From the NCBI GenBank assembly GCA_038231615.1, contig JBBRLA010000014.1, forward strand, positions 1 through 28,863: 28,863 nucleotides of DNA. Direction: 5' to 3'. This document shows positions 7,728-16,281 of this stretch, in pieces. This stretch comes from JBBRLA01 sp038231615. Lineage in GTDB: Bacteria; Myxococcota_A; Polyangia; Palsa-1104; JAEUJZ01. How positions within the stretch are numbered: the stretch's first letter is position 1; each line of letters begins with the position of its first letter. Made by a program: the position numbers and the translations under genes. The notes beneath the pieces were generated by a model. It did no database searches. It was not told the origin of the DNA and saw only the letters and a program-made list of their open reading frames with translations.

Positions 7728-8822
7728 TTACTCTTCCCGCAGGGGCAGGGCATCCAGCCGGGCCAGGCGTTCCTCGACGAAGTCCGGGCTGACCTGCAAG
7801 AGTTCCCCCCGGCGATCCGGCGCGTCGAACATCAGATCGTGACAGACCTCCTCGACGATGGCCCGCAGCCCCCGGGCACCGATGCGACGACACCTGGCGT
7901 AGCGGGCGATGCGGCGCAGGGCCTCGTCGTCGAACTTCAGCTCCACCCCGTCCAGTTCCAGAAGCTGCGTGTACTCCCGCACCAGCGAGTCCGGGGGCCC
8001 GGTCAGCACGGCCAAAAGCTGCTCCTCGCCCAACGCCTCCAGGCTGACCACCACCGGCAGCCGCCCCAAAAGCTCGGCCAGCATGCCAAACTCCAGCAGC
8101 TCACGCGTGTCGATCGGTCGCGGCCGCGACCGCGGGCCCCCGGCCTTGTCGCCCTCCATGCCGGACGCCCCGAAGCCGATGCCGCGGCTCTCGTTTCGGA
8201 CGTGCAGATCGGTGAACGTCCCGGCGGCGATGAACAGGATGTCCGCGGTATCCACCTGCACGAAGTCATGCTTGTTCCAGTGCTGCGTCACGTTCAGCGG
8301 CACGAACATCTCGCGCCCCTCGAAGAGTTTCAGCAGCGCCTGCTGCACCCCCTCGCCGCCGATGTCCCGCACGCCGGATCCCGTGCGCGCCCCTTGCGAT
8401 CGCCGCGCGATCTTGTCGATCTCATCGACGAAGATGATCCCTCGCTGGGCGTCCTCGATCGAGTGGTTGGCCTTGAAGAGCAGCTCGGCCACCATGACCT
8501 CGATGTCCTTGCCGTAGTAGCCCGCCTCGGTGTACTCGGTGGCGTCGGCGATGGACATGGGCACTTCCATGCATTCGGCCAACTTGCGGGCGATGTGGGT
8601 CTTGCCGCAGCCGGTGGGCCCGATCAGGAGGATGTTCGATTTCTTGATCAGCTTCTTCTTGGACGGCGGCAGCGCGCAGCGCTTCAGGTGGTTGTAGGCG
8701 GCGATCGACACCGTCCGTTTGGCCCGCTCCTGCCCGATGACGTGGGCATCGAGGAACCCGTAGATTTCGCGAGGGGTCAGGGCGCGGCGCTCGGCGGGAT
8801 GACTCCTGGGGGCGGTCTTCAT
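7728..8822 (-). CDS. clpX: ClpX-family AAA+ unfoldase without zinc-binding domain
   Basis: This 364-residue AAA+ ATPase is closest to ClpX, which unfolds substrates and feeds them to ClpP in the cytoplasm. It shows LTPREIYGFLDAHVIGQ (16-32), Walker A GPTGCGKT (68-75), Walker B FVDEID (131-136), arginine finger GRLP (253-256) and sensor 2 GARGLR (315-320). The IGF loop used by ClpX to dock on ClpP is present (RGIGFGAS, 213-220). It differs from housekeeping ClpX: the N-terminal Cys4 zinc domain is absent, the GYVG pore loop reads GYYG (101-104), and the RKH loop region reads TQHWNKHDF (179-187). No clpP or tig lies nearby. It is therefore best read as a ClpX paralogue with changed substrate choice, not the main ClpX. 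No Shine-Dalgarno sequence is seen. Confidence 0.82.
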   Translation of the reverse strand: MKTAPRSHPAERRALTPREIYGFLDAHVIGQERAKRTVSIAAYNHLKRCALPPSKKKLIKKSNILLIGPTGCGKTHIARKLAECMEVPMSIADATEYTEAGYYGKDIEVMVAELLFKANHSIEDAQRGIIFVDEIDKIARRSQGARTGSGVRDIGGEGVQQALLKLFEGREMFVPLNVTQHWNKHDFVQVDTADILFIAAGTFTDLHVRNESRGIGFGASGMEGDKAGGPRSRPRPIDTRELLEFGMLAELLGRLPVVVSLEALGEEQLLAVLTGPPDSLVREYTQLLELDGVELKFDDEALRRIARYARCRRIGARGLRAIVEEVCHDLMFDAPDRRGELLQVSPDFVEERLARLDALPLREE

Positions 8823-8830
8823 CGGGACTC

Positions 8831-8859
8831 AGTCTATCGGGCGCCACATCCGGTAGCAA
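8831..8859 (-). promoter_or_regulatory. putative promoter of the ClpX-like gene
   Basis: On the minus strand TTGCTA (8859-8854) and TAGACT (8836-8831) are 17 bases apart. Each matches the consensus at four of six positions. The ATG at 8822 starts nine bases after the -10 box, so the mRNA would have almost no leader. Confidence 0.42.
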
Positions 8860-8874
8860 AATCAATGCTCTCGC

Positions 8875-8895
8875 GGGGGGCCTTGTCCGCCCCCC
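8875..8895 (+). promoter_or_regulatory. strong GC hairpin in the acyl-CoA ligase leader
   Basis: GGGGGGC (8875-8881) and GCCCCCC (8889-8895) form a perfect seven-pair stem with a seven-base loop. The stem ends 11 bases before the AAAGGAG ribosome binding site of the acyl-CoA ligase gene. There is no T-run after it on the plus strand, so a plain terminator is unlikely. It may shape access to the ribosome binding site or stabilise the 5' end. Confidence 0.35.
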
Positions 8896-8917
8896 CTTCC
8901 TGTAGTAAAGGAGTCAC

Positions 8918-10774
8918 ATGACCCCCTTAGCCTCCGTCAAGAACCTCGGTGTGGATGGCAAGACGATCGGCGACATGTTCGCCAACCGTGCCAGGGCCAC
9001 TCCGGAGCACCCCGCCTTTCGCAGCAAGCGCGGCGGTCGCTGGGTGGCGACCTCCTGGCGGGACGCCCGCGAGCGGGCCGAGGCCATCGCCCACGGTTTT
9101 TTGGCCCTCGGGCTCTCGCTGGGCGAGCGGATGGCCATCGTCGCCGGGACCCGGGAAGAGTGGGCGCTCGGCGATCTGGCGCTGACCATGGCCGGGGGCA
9201 TCACCGTGCCGATCTACCCCTCCAGCCTGCCTGATCAGTGCGCCTTCATCCTCAATGACAGCGAGTGCGTCCTGGTCCTGGTCGAGAACGCCAAGCAGTT
9301 GGCCAAGCTCTCGGGCGTACGCGGGGAACTCGGTGCCCTGCGCCGGGTGGTCGTCATCGACCCCGCCGGCATCACCCCGGACCCATGGGTGACGACGCTG
9401 GACCAGGTGATCGCCGAGGGTCACGGGCACAAGGAAAAGAACCCCGGGGCGCTTTACCAGGTGCTCGCGCAGCAGAGCGGCAAAACCATCGCCACCATCA
9501 TCTACACCTCCGGGACCACCGGCAACCCCAAGGGGGTGGTCATGTCCCACGACGCCTTCACTCTCGGCACCCGACTGGCGATCTCGTCGCTGCCGATCGT
9601 GGAGGCGGACGAGCAGCTCCTGTTCCTGCCCCTGGCCCACAGTTTTGGCAAGATGCTCTCGGTGGTGGCGGTGCGGGTGGGTTTTTGCACCGCGTTTGCC
9701 GAGAGCATCGACAAGCTGGTCGAGAACATGGGCGAGGTGCGGCCGAGCTTCATGGCCGGGGTGCCGCGGATCTTCGAGAAGGTGTATGGCAACTTCCTCG
9801 GCAAGGCGAAGGAGGGCAGCCCGCTGAAGTGGCGCCTGGTGAGCTGGGCGCTGAAGGTCGGAATCGCCTGGAGCAAGGAGATCCAGGCGGGGCGGAAGCC
9901 GGGGACCGTGCTGGCAATCGAGCACCTGCTGGCCGATCGCCTGGTCTTCAGCAAGCTGCGCGAGCGATTCGGCGGCAGGCTGCGCTGGTTCATCTCGGGG
10001 AGCGCGCCGCTGTCCCCGGAACTGGCGGAGTTCTTCCATGGCGCCGGGATGCTGATCCTGGAGGGCTACGGCCTGACCGAGACCAACTCGATGACCTCGA
10101 TCAACCGCCAGGACCATTTCAAGTTCGGCACCGTGGGCAAGGTGGTCCACCCGGACATCCAGGTCAACTTCGCCCCCGACGGGGAGATCCTGATCAAGGG
10201 GATCACCAACCTGAACGAATACTACCGCCTGCCCGAGGCCACAAAAGAGGTCATTGACCCCGACGGCTTCTTCCACACCGGCGACATCGGCGAGATCGAC
10301 AGCGAAGGCTTCATTCGCATCACCGACCGCAAGAAGGACCTCATCAAGACCAGCGGGGGCAAGTACGTGGCGCCGCAGCTCATTGAAGGGCAGCTCAAGA
10401 TGCACCCCCTGGTGAGCCAGGCGGTGGTCATCGGCGACCAGCGCAAATACGTCACCGCCCTCATCGCGGTGAACGCCGACGTGGCCAGGCGGGTCATCGA
10501 GGAGACCGGCGGGCAGGTCCCCGGCGATCCCCAGGCGCTCTTGCAGCACGAGGCGGTGAAGAAGGGGCTGGAAGGCAGGGTGGCCGAGATCAACAAGAAG
10601 CTCGGGAGCTGGGAGCAGGTGAAGTACTTCCGCGTGCTGCCGCGGGAACTCTCCGAGGCAGACGGGGAGGTGACGCCGACGCTGAAGGTGAAGCGCAAGG
10701 TGGTGTCCGAGCGCTACCGCGACCTGATCGATTCGATGTACCAGGAGCGCGGCGGCGGCGGCGACCGCGAGTAG
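8918..10774 (+). CDS. fadD: long-chain fatty acid--CoA ligase (FadD15-like)
   Basis: This 618-residue AMP-forming enzyme of the ANL superfamily activates fatty acids to acyl-CoA through an acyl-adenylate. It carries the P-loop-like motif IIYTSGTTGNPKG (about 194-206), the EGYGLTET motif (about 381-388) and the hinge and catalytic block HTGDIGEID...ITDRKKDLIKTSGGKYVAP. Length and motif spacing fit the FadD15/AACS group of long-chain ligases. The ATG follows AAAGGAG with seven bases between, the clearest ribosome binding site in this region. The gene stands alone, divergent from the ClpX-like gene and convergent with apbE. A role in fatty-acid uptake or lipid remodelling is expected; chain-length preference cannot be read from the sequence. 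Confidence 0.93.
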   Translation: MTPLASVKNLGVDGKTIGDMFANRARATPEHPAFRSKRGGRWVATSWRDARERAEAIAHGFLALGLSLGERMAIVAGTREEWALGDLALTMAGGITVPIYPSSLPDQCAFILNDSECVLVLVENAKQLAKLSGVRGELGALRRVVVIDPAGITPDPWVTTLDQVIAEGHGHKEKNPGALYQVLAQQSGKTIATIIYTSGTTGNPKGVVMSHDAFTLGTRLAISSLPIVEADEQLLFLPLAHSFGKMLSVVAVRVGFCTAFAESIDKLVENMGEVRPSFMAGVPRIFEKVYGNFLGKAKEGSPLKWRLVSWALKVGIAWSKEIQAGRKPGTVLAIEHLLADRLVFSKLRERFGGRLRWFISGSAPLSPELAEFFHGAGMLILEGYGLTETNSMTSINRQDHFKFGTVGKVVHPDIQVNFAPDGEILIKGITNLNEYYRLPEATKEVIDPDGFFHTGDIGEIDSEGFIRITDRKKDLIKTSGGKYVAPQLIEGQLKMHPLVSQAVVIGDQRKYVTALIAVNADVARRVIEETGGQVPGDPQALLQHEAVKKGLEGRVAEINKKLGSWEQVKYFRVLPRELSEADGEVTPTLKVKRKVVSERYRDLIDSMYQERGGGGDRE

Positions 10775-10775
10775 G

Positions 10776-10802
10776 AGATCTCCGCGGTCCACATGGAGAT
10801 CT
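10776..10802. terminator. hairpin between convergent fadD and apbE
   Basis: AGATCTCC (10776-10783) and GGAGATCT (10795-10802) form a perfect eight-pair stem with an 11-base loop, starting at the fadD stop codon. It sits in the 45-base gap between two convergent genes, where a bidirectional terminator would be expected. There is no clear T-run on either strand, so Rho-independent function is uncertain. Confidence 0.4.
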
Positions 10803-10819
10803 GTTCGCCCCAGATCCCC

Positions 10820-11953
10820 TCAGATGCCGGGGGTCGGCGGGTGAACGATCTTCACCAGGTCCTTTATCCTATTCGATACGTACACCTTGTTATCATTGTC
10901 CACGATGATCGCCCCGGCCCCGGGGATTGACTCGATCAGCTTGAGGCCCGCCTCGGGCCCCATGATCAGCACCGCGTCGTCCAGCCCGTCCGCGGTGGTC
11001 GCGTCCCTGGCGTAGATCGTTACCGACCGCGCCCGGGTCGCCGGGTAGCCGGTCTTCGGGTCGATGATGTGGTGGTAGCGCCTGCCGTCCAACACGAAGC
11101 CCCGCTCGTAGTCCCCGGCGGTGGAGAACGCGTGATCCAGTACCGGGCACACGGCGAAGTAGTCGTCCGCCGGCCCTCGGGGGTCGCGCACCCCGGCCAT
11201 CCACGGCTTCCCGGCCTTGCTGCCGGCCAGCATCAGGTCCCCGCCCGCCTGTACGACGGCGTCGGGGAAGCCGCCCTGGCGCAGCACCGCCACCGCCGCG
11301 TCCACCGCGAACCCCTTGCCGATGCCGCCCAGGTTGACCGCCATCCCCGGGCGCTGGAGGAAGATCGTGCGCCGCCCCTGGTCCACCTGGATCTTGCGCC
11401 AGTCGATGAGCTTTATGCGCGCCGCCACCGCCTTCGGGTCGGGCACCACCGCGGTCAGGTCATCGTCAAACTTCCACAGCCCGCGCAGCGCGTAATACGA
11501 AATGTCGAAGGCCCCGCCGGACATCCGGGAAAAATCCAGGGACCGTCGCACCACGTCCAGCACCTCCTTCGACACCGCCACCGGGCCCTGTCCCGCGGCG
11601 GCGTTTACGCGGGAGATGTCGCTCTCCGCCCGCCAGGTGGTCATCAGTGCCTCCAGCCGGCGCAACTCGGCGAACGCCCGATCGATCACCTGCTCGATCT
11701 CGCCGTCGTCGCGGCGGCCGTCCGAGTAGACGCGGATCTGCACGGCGGTCCCCATCGCCGTGCCACTGCGGGTCACCAGGTGCCCGGCCTCGGCCAAAAG
11801 GCCTGTGGGCTCCCTTTTCGCGTCCCTGCTCGGCAGCAGCACCTCGCCTTCCTTGTAGGGGTAGGGAGCAGCCGGGGCGGCAGAGGCGACAAAGATCCAG
11901 CATGCTGGAACCGCCCACAGTGCCCACAGAAACAGACCGGATACGACGGGCAT
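10820..11953 (-). CDS. apbE: FAD:protein FMN transferase (ApbE)
   Basis: About 377 residues with a signal peptide or anchor (LFLWALWAVPACWIFVASAA). ApbE enzymes work in the periplasm and attach FMN from FAD to a Thr or Ser of flavoproteins such as Na+-NQR or RNF subunits and other electron carriers. Family motifs are present: TAMGTAVQIRV near the start, GGAFDIS, VNLGGIGKGFAVD, GGDLMLAG, HHIIDPKTGYPA and the metal-site region TTADGLDDAVLIMG. I chose ATG 11953 because AGGTG lies five bases upstream; a GTG at 11959 is the alternative. No flavoprotein substrate gene is nearby, so the target lies elsewhere in the genome. Confidence 0.92.
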   Translation of the reverse strand: MPVVSGLFLWALWAVPACWIFVASAAPAAPYPYKEGEVLLPSRDAKREPTGLLAEAGHLVTRSGTAMGTAVQIRVYSDGRRDDGEIEQVIDRAFAELRRLEALMTTWRAESDISRVNAAAGQGPVAVSKEVLDVVRRSLDFSRMSGGAFDISYYALRGLWKFDDDLTAVVPDPKAVAARIKLIDWRKIQVDQGRRTIFLQRPGMAVNLGGIGKGFAVDAAVAVLRQGGFPDAVVQAGGDLMLAGSKAGKPWMAGVRDPRGPADDYFAVCPVLDHAFSTAGDYERGFVLDGRRYHHIIDPKTGYPATRARSVTIYARDATTADGLDDAVLIMGPEAGLKLIESIPGAGAIIVDNDNKVYVSNRIKDLVKIVHPPTPGI

Positions 11954-12043
11954 GCGCACCTACAAACCCTAGCCGGGGCGCGCCTTTGCCGCAACCCCGG
12001 GCCCGCGGTGCTCCGCCGCTTTATCCTCCTTTTGGCGATTCTC

Positions 12044-12073
12044 TTTACTAATCCCCGATGGTGACGCTAGAAT
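12044..12073 (+). promoter_or_regulatory. putative promoter of the FHA-GAF-cyclase gene
   Basis: TTTACT (12044-12049) and TAGAAT (12068-12073) are separated by 18 bases. The -10 box matches the consensus at five of six positions. Transcription would start near 12080, just before the GGGAG ribosome binding site at 12082-12086. Confidence 0.42.
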
Positions 12074-12092
12074 TGCAGATCGGGAGCAGGCC

Positions 12093-13751
12093 TTGGCCAA
12101 ATTGATCATGCTGTCCGGCGGAGCCCGGAAGGAATTCGAGCTTGGCCAGATCAACACCCTGGGTCGTCACCCCGATAATTCGGTCCAGATCCTCGACCGG
12201 ATCATCTCCAAGGAGCACGCCCAGGTACTCCAGCAGCCCGACGGCAACTACCTGTTGCACGACCTGGGTTCGCTGAACGGCACCTACCTCGGCTCCGGGC
12301 GCGTCACCGATCACATCCTGCGGCATGGCGACGAGATCACCCTGGGCTCGACCAAGCTGCTCTTCTCCGACCAGCCCACCACCGAGGACTCCCTGAACAA
12401 GGTGACCATCGGGGTGGGCGGGATGACCGAAAGCCACATCCGGCACAAGGTCGACGCGGACAAGTCTAACGATTTCCTGCCGGCCAAGGAACTGCCGCCG
12501 GACATCCTCAAGCGCGACTACGAGAAGCTGCGCATCGCCCACGAGCTGGGGCGGGCCATCGTCGGCATCCTCGATCTGGAGACCCTGCTTCCCAAGATCC
12601 TCGACAAGTCCTTCGAGCTTCTGCCGGCGGATCGCGGGGTCATCCTGCTGATGGAGAACGGACAGCTCCAGCCGAAGTTCGTCAAGCACAAGAGCCAGCG
12701 CAACACCGAGGAGCAGATCGTTCTGTCCAAGTCGATCCTGAACGAGGTGATCCTTCAGAAGAAGGCGGTGCTCTCGTCGGACGCGACCATGGACTCGCGC
12801 TTCTCCGGGGCGCATTCGATCATCATGCAGGGCATCCGCTCGACGATGAGCGTGCCCTTGACCCACGGGCCCGACCTCCTGGGGGTCATGTACCTCGACT
12901 CGCAGATTGCCACCAACGCCTTCACCGAGCGCGACTTGCAGCTTTTTAGCAGCATTGCCAACCAGGCAGCGGTGGCCATCCAGAACGCCCGCCTGGCCAA
13001 GAAGGTCGAGGCGGAGGCGCACACCCGGGCGCAGTTCCAGCGGCTGCTCTCGCCGAACCTGGTGGATCAGGTGGTATCGGGGCAGTTGCAACTGACGAAG
13101 GGCGGCGAGCTGCGCGAGGTCACGATGCTCTTCTGCGACATCCGCGGCTTCACCAGCATGTCGGAAAAATCCAAGCCCACCGAGATCGTCGTGATGCTCA
13201 ACGAGTACTTCGAAGTCATGATCGACGTCCTTTTCGAGTGGCAGGGGACGCTGGACAAGTACATGGGCGACGCCATCATGGGGCTCTTCGGCGCGCCGGT
13301 GCCGCAAGCGGACGCCCCGTGGCTAGCGGTGCAGTGCGCCATCGAGATGCTGAAGGTGCTGCGGGAATTCAACCGCACGCGCCACGCGGAGAAGCAGGAG
13401 CCGATCCAGGTGGGCATCGGCATCAACACCGGGATGGTGGTCAGCGGTGCCATCGGCAGCTCGCGGACCATGCAGTACACCGTGGTGGGCGACGCGGTGA
13501 ACATCGCCTCGCGCCTGTGCTCGGAGGCCAAGGCCGGGCAGATCATCATCAGCGAGAGCACCATGGCCGCGGTGGTGGAGCGGGTCGAGGCGATCACGTT
13601 GCCGCCGACGCAGGTGAAGGGCAAGAAGCAGCCGTTGCAGATCTACAACGTCATCGGGCGGCGGGTGGAGCGGCGGGAACCCAGCGGACCGATCAACTCG
13701 GGGCCGAACGCGGTGGCGGATTTTATCAAGGAAAAGACGCGCCCAGGATAG
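12093..13751 (+). CDS. FHA-GAF-class III adenylate cyclase
   Basis: This 552-residue signalling protein starts with TTG, six bases after GGGAG. The TTG start keeps the first FHA beta strand. Residues about 5-95 are an FHA phosphothreonine-binding domain (LGRHPDNS 23-30, SKEHAQ 39-44, DLGSLNGTYL 57-66). Residues about 165-300 are a GAF sensor domain. Residues about 335-525 are a class III nucleotide cyclase catalytic domain with metal aspartates in FCDIRGFT (near 348) and MGDAIMGLFG (near 392). LDKYMGD and VVGDAVNIASR carry the lysine and aspartate expected for ATP rather than GTP. All catalytic positions look intact, so an active cAMP-forming enzyme is likely, gated by a ligand and by a phosphorylated partner. 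No transmembrane segment is seen. FHA-GAF-cyclase chains are common in Myxococcota. Confidence 0.9.
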   Translation: MAKLIMLSGGARKEFELGQINTLGRHPDNSVQILDRIISKEHAQVLQQPDGNYLLHDLGSLNGTYLGSGRVTDHILRHGDEITLGSTKLLFSDQPTTEDSLNKVTIGVGGMTESHIRHKVDADKSNDFLPAKELPPDILKRDYEKLRIAHELGRAIVGILDLETLLPKILDKSFELLPADRGVILLMENGQLQPKFVKHKSQRNTEEQIVLSKSILNEVILQKKAVLSSDATMDSRFSGAHSIIMQGIRSTMSVPLTHGPDLLGVMYLDSQIATNAFTERDLQLFSSIANQAAVAIQNARLAKKVEAEAHTRAQFQRLLSPNLVDQVVSGQLQLTKGGELREVTMLFCDIRGFTSMSEKSKPTEIVVMLNEYFEVMIDVLFEWQGTLDKYMGDAIMGLFGAPVPQADAPWLAVQCAIEMLKVLREFNRTRHAEKQEPIQVGIGINTGMVVSGAIGSSRTMQYTVVGDAVNIASRLCSEAKAGQIIISESTMAAVVERVEAITLPPTQVKGKKQPLQIYNVIGRRVERREPSGPINSGPNAVADFIKEKTRPG

Positions 13752-13788
13752 ATAAGCGATAAACTGGGATAAGCTACGCCGCCGGACG

Positions 13789-14514
13789 ATGCCTGTGAAC
13801 AAGCTGCTCCTTTTCGCGACCGTCATGACGGGTGTTTTGGGCCCGATGTTCTGGGCCCGATTCGCGCAGGCGCAGGATGCGGGTGGCGCGGGCCCGGGGT
13901 TGGGGGATCTGGTGCTGGGCATCGGGGTCTCGGCGGGGATGCAATACGACGACCGGGACTGCAAGGTGGGCGGCGGGTCCAGCGATTTTCCGGGGACCTC
14001 GACGTGCCTGCTCTTTGCCGGCGGGGTGGACGTGTCGTTGCTGTGGCGGGGGCGGATCGGCGGCATGCTGGGGCTTTATTCTTCCAGCGGGCAGGCGGCG
14101 ATTGCTCAGGCGGTGGGGGGGCAGACGCCGCCGGGGTTTCCGGATCGGATCTCGGTACCGCTGGCGCTGGACGTGCGACCGCTCGGGTATCTGGTCAGTC
14201 CGGGAGACCGGAGCTGGCGTGGGCGGCTGCTCGGCGGGCTGGGGCTGCGCCTGGGTCCCTCGCTGGAGTTGGTGCGCACGGCAGGGGACTCGGCGGCTGG
14301 CGCGGGGCTCTTCTTCGCGGCGCAGGCGGAGCTGCCGCTGCACGGGGCGCCGCGCCACGGGGTGTCGCTGCGGTTCACCACCAACGTGATCTATGCGCCG
14401 CAGCAGGAACTCAACAACGGGATGGTGCGGACGTCCGGTTCCACCGATTGCGCGACTGGCTGCGGATACGAGCCGGTGGTGCAGACGTACCTGGGGCTGG
14501 TGTATTACCCATAA
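13789..14514 (+). CDS. secreted beta-barrel-like protein of unknown function
   Basis: This 241-residue protein has a signal peptide (KLLLFATVMTGVLGPMFWARFAQAQ, cleavage near residue 29). The mature part is rich in Gly and alternating hydrophobic residues (LVLGIGVSAGMQY, LLGGLGLRLGPSLELV, HGVSLRFTTNVIYAP) and ends in QTYLGLVYYP. The pattern and the aromatic C-terminus suggest a small outer-membrane beta barrel. Two Cys pairs (CKVGG/TSTC and DCATGC) could form disulfides. It starts 37 bases after the cyclase stop and may be co-transcribed. No ribosome binding site is clear. I do not recognise a named family. Confidence 0.6.
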   Translation: MPVNKLLLFATVMTGVLGPMFWARFAQAQDAGGAGPGLGDLVLGIGVSAGMQYDDRDCKVGGGSSDFPGTSTCLLFAGGVDVSLLWRGRIGGMLGLYSSSGQAAIAQAVGGQTPPGFPDRISVPLALDVRPLGYLVSPGDRSWRGRLLGGLGLRLGPSLELVRTAGDSAAGAGLFFAAQAELPLHGAPRHGVSLRFTTNVIYAPQQELNNGMVRTSGSTDCATGCGYEPVVQTYLGLVYYP

Positions 14515-14538
14515 AACCTTCCTTTGGGAGGACCAGGG

Positions 14539-16260
14539 CTACTGCTCCGCGGCCATCTGTGGGGCCAGCCCCGCCGGCACCTCTCCTGACGCCAGCCAGC
14601 CCCGCAGCGTTAGCCGTACCGCGTCTCGGCTGCGCGAATCCACGAGGAGCGGCCTGGCCAGTTCCAGCGCCTCGTCGAAACGGTGCTGAGCGCCGCGCAG
14701 GAGCAGCAGATCGAAGCGTGTCCGCACGTCGCCCGGAAACGCCTGCGCCGCTTGCTCCACCAGTGCCGCGGCCTGCTCGCGCAGCCCGGCCTGCAAGTAG
14801 ATGCGCGCCGCCTGATGGGCCATCGCCGGAGGCCACTCGAGCTTTTTTGGGGCCAGCATGAGCGCCCGGCCCGCCTCCGTGGGCCGCCCTTCGTTCACCA
14901 GATCTTCGGCCATCAGCATGTAGCCGGTGGGATCCTCGGGCCGCGCCTTGACGATCGACCAGACGAACTCGTGCTGCGAACGGAACGTCTGCGCCGTCCC
15001 ATAAGTGGCCACGCCCAGCCAGGCGAGGAGCGCCGCGCTTGCCAGCCACAACTTGGTTTCCTGGCGGAGCCGGGGGGCCGTCTCTGGGGAGGCAGCGGTG
15101 GCCCGCGCGACCAGGGCGGCCAGCGCGAGCAGGCAGGTGGGGAGGTACAAGTAGCGATCGAAACCCATCCAGAACGAATCCGCCACCAGCACCGCCGGCA
15201 ACACCGTCGCCGCGGCGCCGAGCACCAGGAGCACTTGGCGATGGTACCGGCGCATGAGCAGCAGCACGACGCCAAGGAGCAGGAAGCCGAGCAGCAGGTA
15301 GGGCGCGGCGCCCCCCGGCTCGTTCAGTTCCCAGAGCAGGTGCAGCATGGGACGTGGCTGGGGCAAAAGCAGGTCGCGCACGCCCAGAAAGAGGAGCTTC
15401 GGCACCCTCATCAGCAGGATCAGCAGCGCATGGACATCCGGCCGGGCCGCAGCGCCGGCCAGGGTGGCGGCTCGCGCGGCAAAGAAGATCGCCGCCGCGA
15501 TGGACCAGAGGCCAAGGAGCACGGCGCGGGACAGGCCGAAGCCGGGCGTTTGCCTCTTGTCCCCTTCGCTTGCTGCACGGTCCCTTGCGCCCCCCAGTGC
15601 CAGCAGCACCGCGGGCGCGGCCAGGAGGAAGGTCTCCTTGCACAGCGCCCCGAAGACCAGGAGCCCGAAGACGAGAAGATACATCAGCGGCCGACGCTCG
15701 CGCCGGTAATTTGCGGGTAACCGCAGCAGCGCCGCGACCCCCAGAAGCGCCGCCCCCGCCATGACGTCCGAGCGTCCGTTGATCCAGCCCCACGCCTCGC
15801 AGAGCGCGGGGTGCAGCGCGAACGTCCCGCACACCAGCGCCTCGATGGGTTCTACCCGGCGTCCTCGATGGCAGAACCCTACCAGCGCCGCCACCGCGCA
15901 CAGGTGCCAGAGCGGCGAGACCACATGGTGTGCGAAAGGCCGCGGACCCATGGTGGCGTTGACCAGGATCAGGCTGATCATCGGCAGCGGGCGGTAGGTC
16001 GGCGCGGCCTGAATGACGACCGCCTTGGACCCTCGGGTGGCACCCTGTCCCGCGGACAGAAACGACCCGCTGTTGCGTGTGAAGGCCGGCAGCAGGTCCT
16101 CCGGCCCATCCATCATCGGGTGGCCGATCATCAGGGTGTCGTCATAGACGAAGCCCCCCAGAAGCGCCGGCATCCCCGCCACGATCACCGCCAGCGCCAG
16201 CAAGGGCCACGCCCCGGACCGGCGCGGCGGGCTGCGGGGCTGCGAAAGGGTCTGTTCCAT
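14539..16260 (-). CDS. multi-spanning GT-C/TMTC-like protein with C-terminal TPR-like region
   Basis: About 573 residues with roughly ten membrane segments. The first external loop has GGFVYDDTLMIGHP, the acidic DD pair of GT-C glycosyltransferases. It is followed by TYRPLPMISL, LFALHP-like FALHPALCEAWGWINGRSDV and GALCKETFLLAAPA, a signature shared with TMTC-type O-mannosyltransferases and bacterial relatives that use a lipid-linked sugar. The last 130 residues are soluble helices with TPR-like spacing (DPTGYMLMAEDLVNEGRPTEAGRAL). It probably acts in the inner membrane on exported proteins or glycans. The donor and acceptor are unknown. I used ATG 16260; an in-frame TTG at 16281 is possible. 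Neither has a clear ribosome binding site. It is convergent with the beta-barrel gene. Confidence 0.75.
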   Translation of the reverse strand: MEQTLSQPRSPPRRSGAWPLLALAVIVAGMPALLGGFVYDDTLMIGHPMMDGPEDLLPAFTRNSGSFLSAGQGATRGSKAVVIQAAPTYRPLPMISLILVNATMGPRPFAHHVVSPLWHLCAVAALVGFCHRGRRVEPIEALVCGTFALHPALCEAWGWINGRSDVMAGAALLGVAALLRLPANYRRERRPLMYLLVFGLLVFGALCKETFLLAAPAVLLALGGARDRAASEGDKRQTPGFGLSRAVLLGLWSIAAAIFFAARAATLAGAAARPDVHALLILLMRVPKLLFLGVRDLLLPQPRPMLHLLWELNEPGGAAPYLLLGFLLLGVVLLLMRRYHRQVLLVLGAAATVLPAVLVADSFWMGFDRYLYLPTCLLALAALVARATAASPETAPRLRQETKLWLASAALLAWLGVATYGTAQTFRSQHEFVWSIVKARPEDPTGYMLMAEDLVNEGRPTEAGRALMLAPKKLEWPPAMAHQAARIYLQAGLREQAAALVEQAAQAFPGDVRTRFDLLLLRGAQHRFDEALELARPLLVDSRSRDAVRLTLRGWLASGEVPAGLAPQMAAEQ

Positions 16261-16281
16261 GGGTAGGTCAGACAAAAGCAA

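Noticed and set aside
8927..10792. 621-codon minus-strand frame across fadD
   Set aside because: It is a His/Asp/Val-rich shadow of fadD; the plus strand carries every ANL motif and a strong ribosome binding site.
12048..13307. 419-codon minus-strand frame across the FHA-GAF-cyclase
   Set aside because: Composition is typical of an antisense shadow and there is no domain; the plus strand encodes three intact domains.
14411..15901. 496-codon minus-strand frame overlapping the GT-C protein
   Set aside because: It is Arg/Gly/Ala-rich low complexity in an alternative frame of the same strand; the membrane segments and DD motif are in the other frame.
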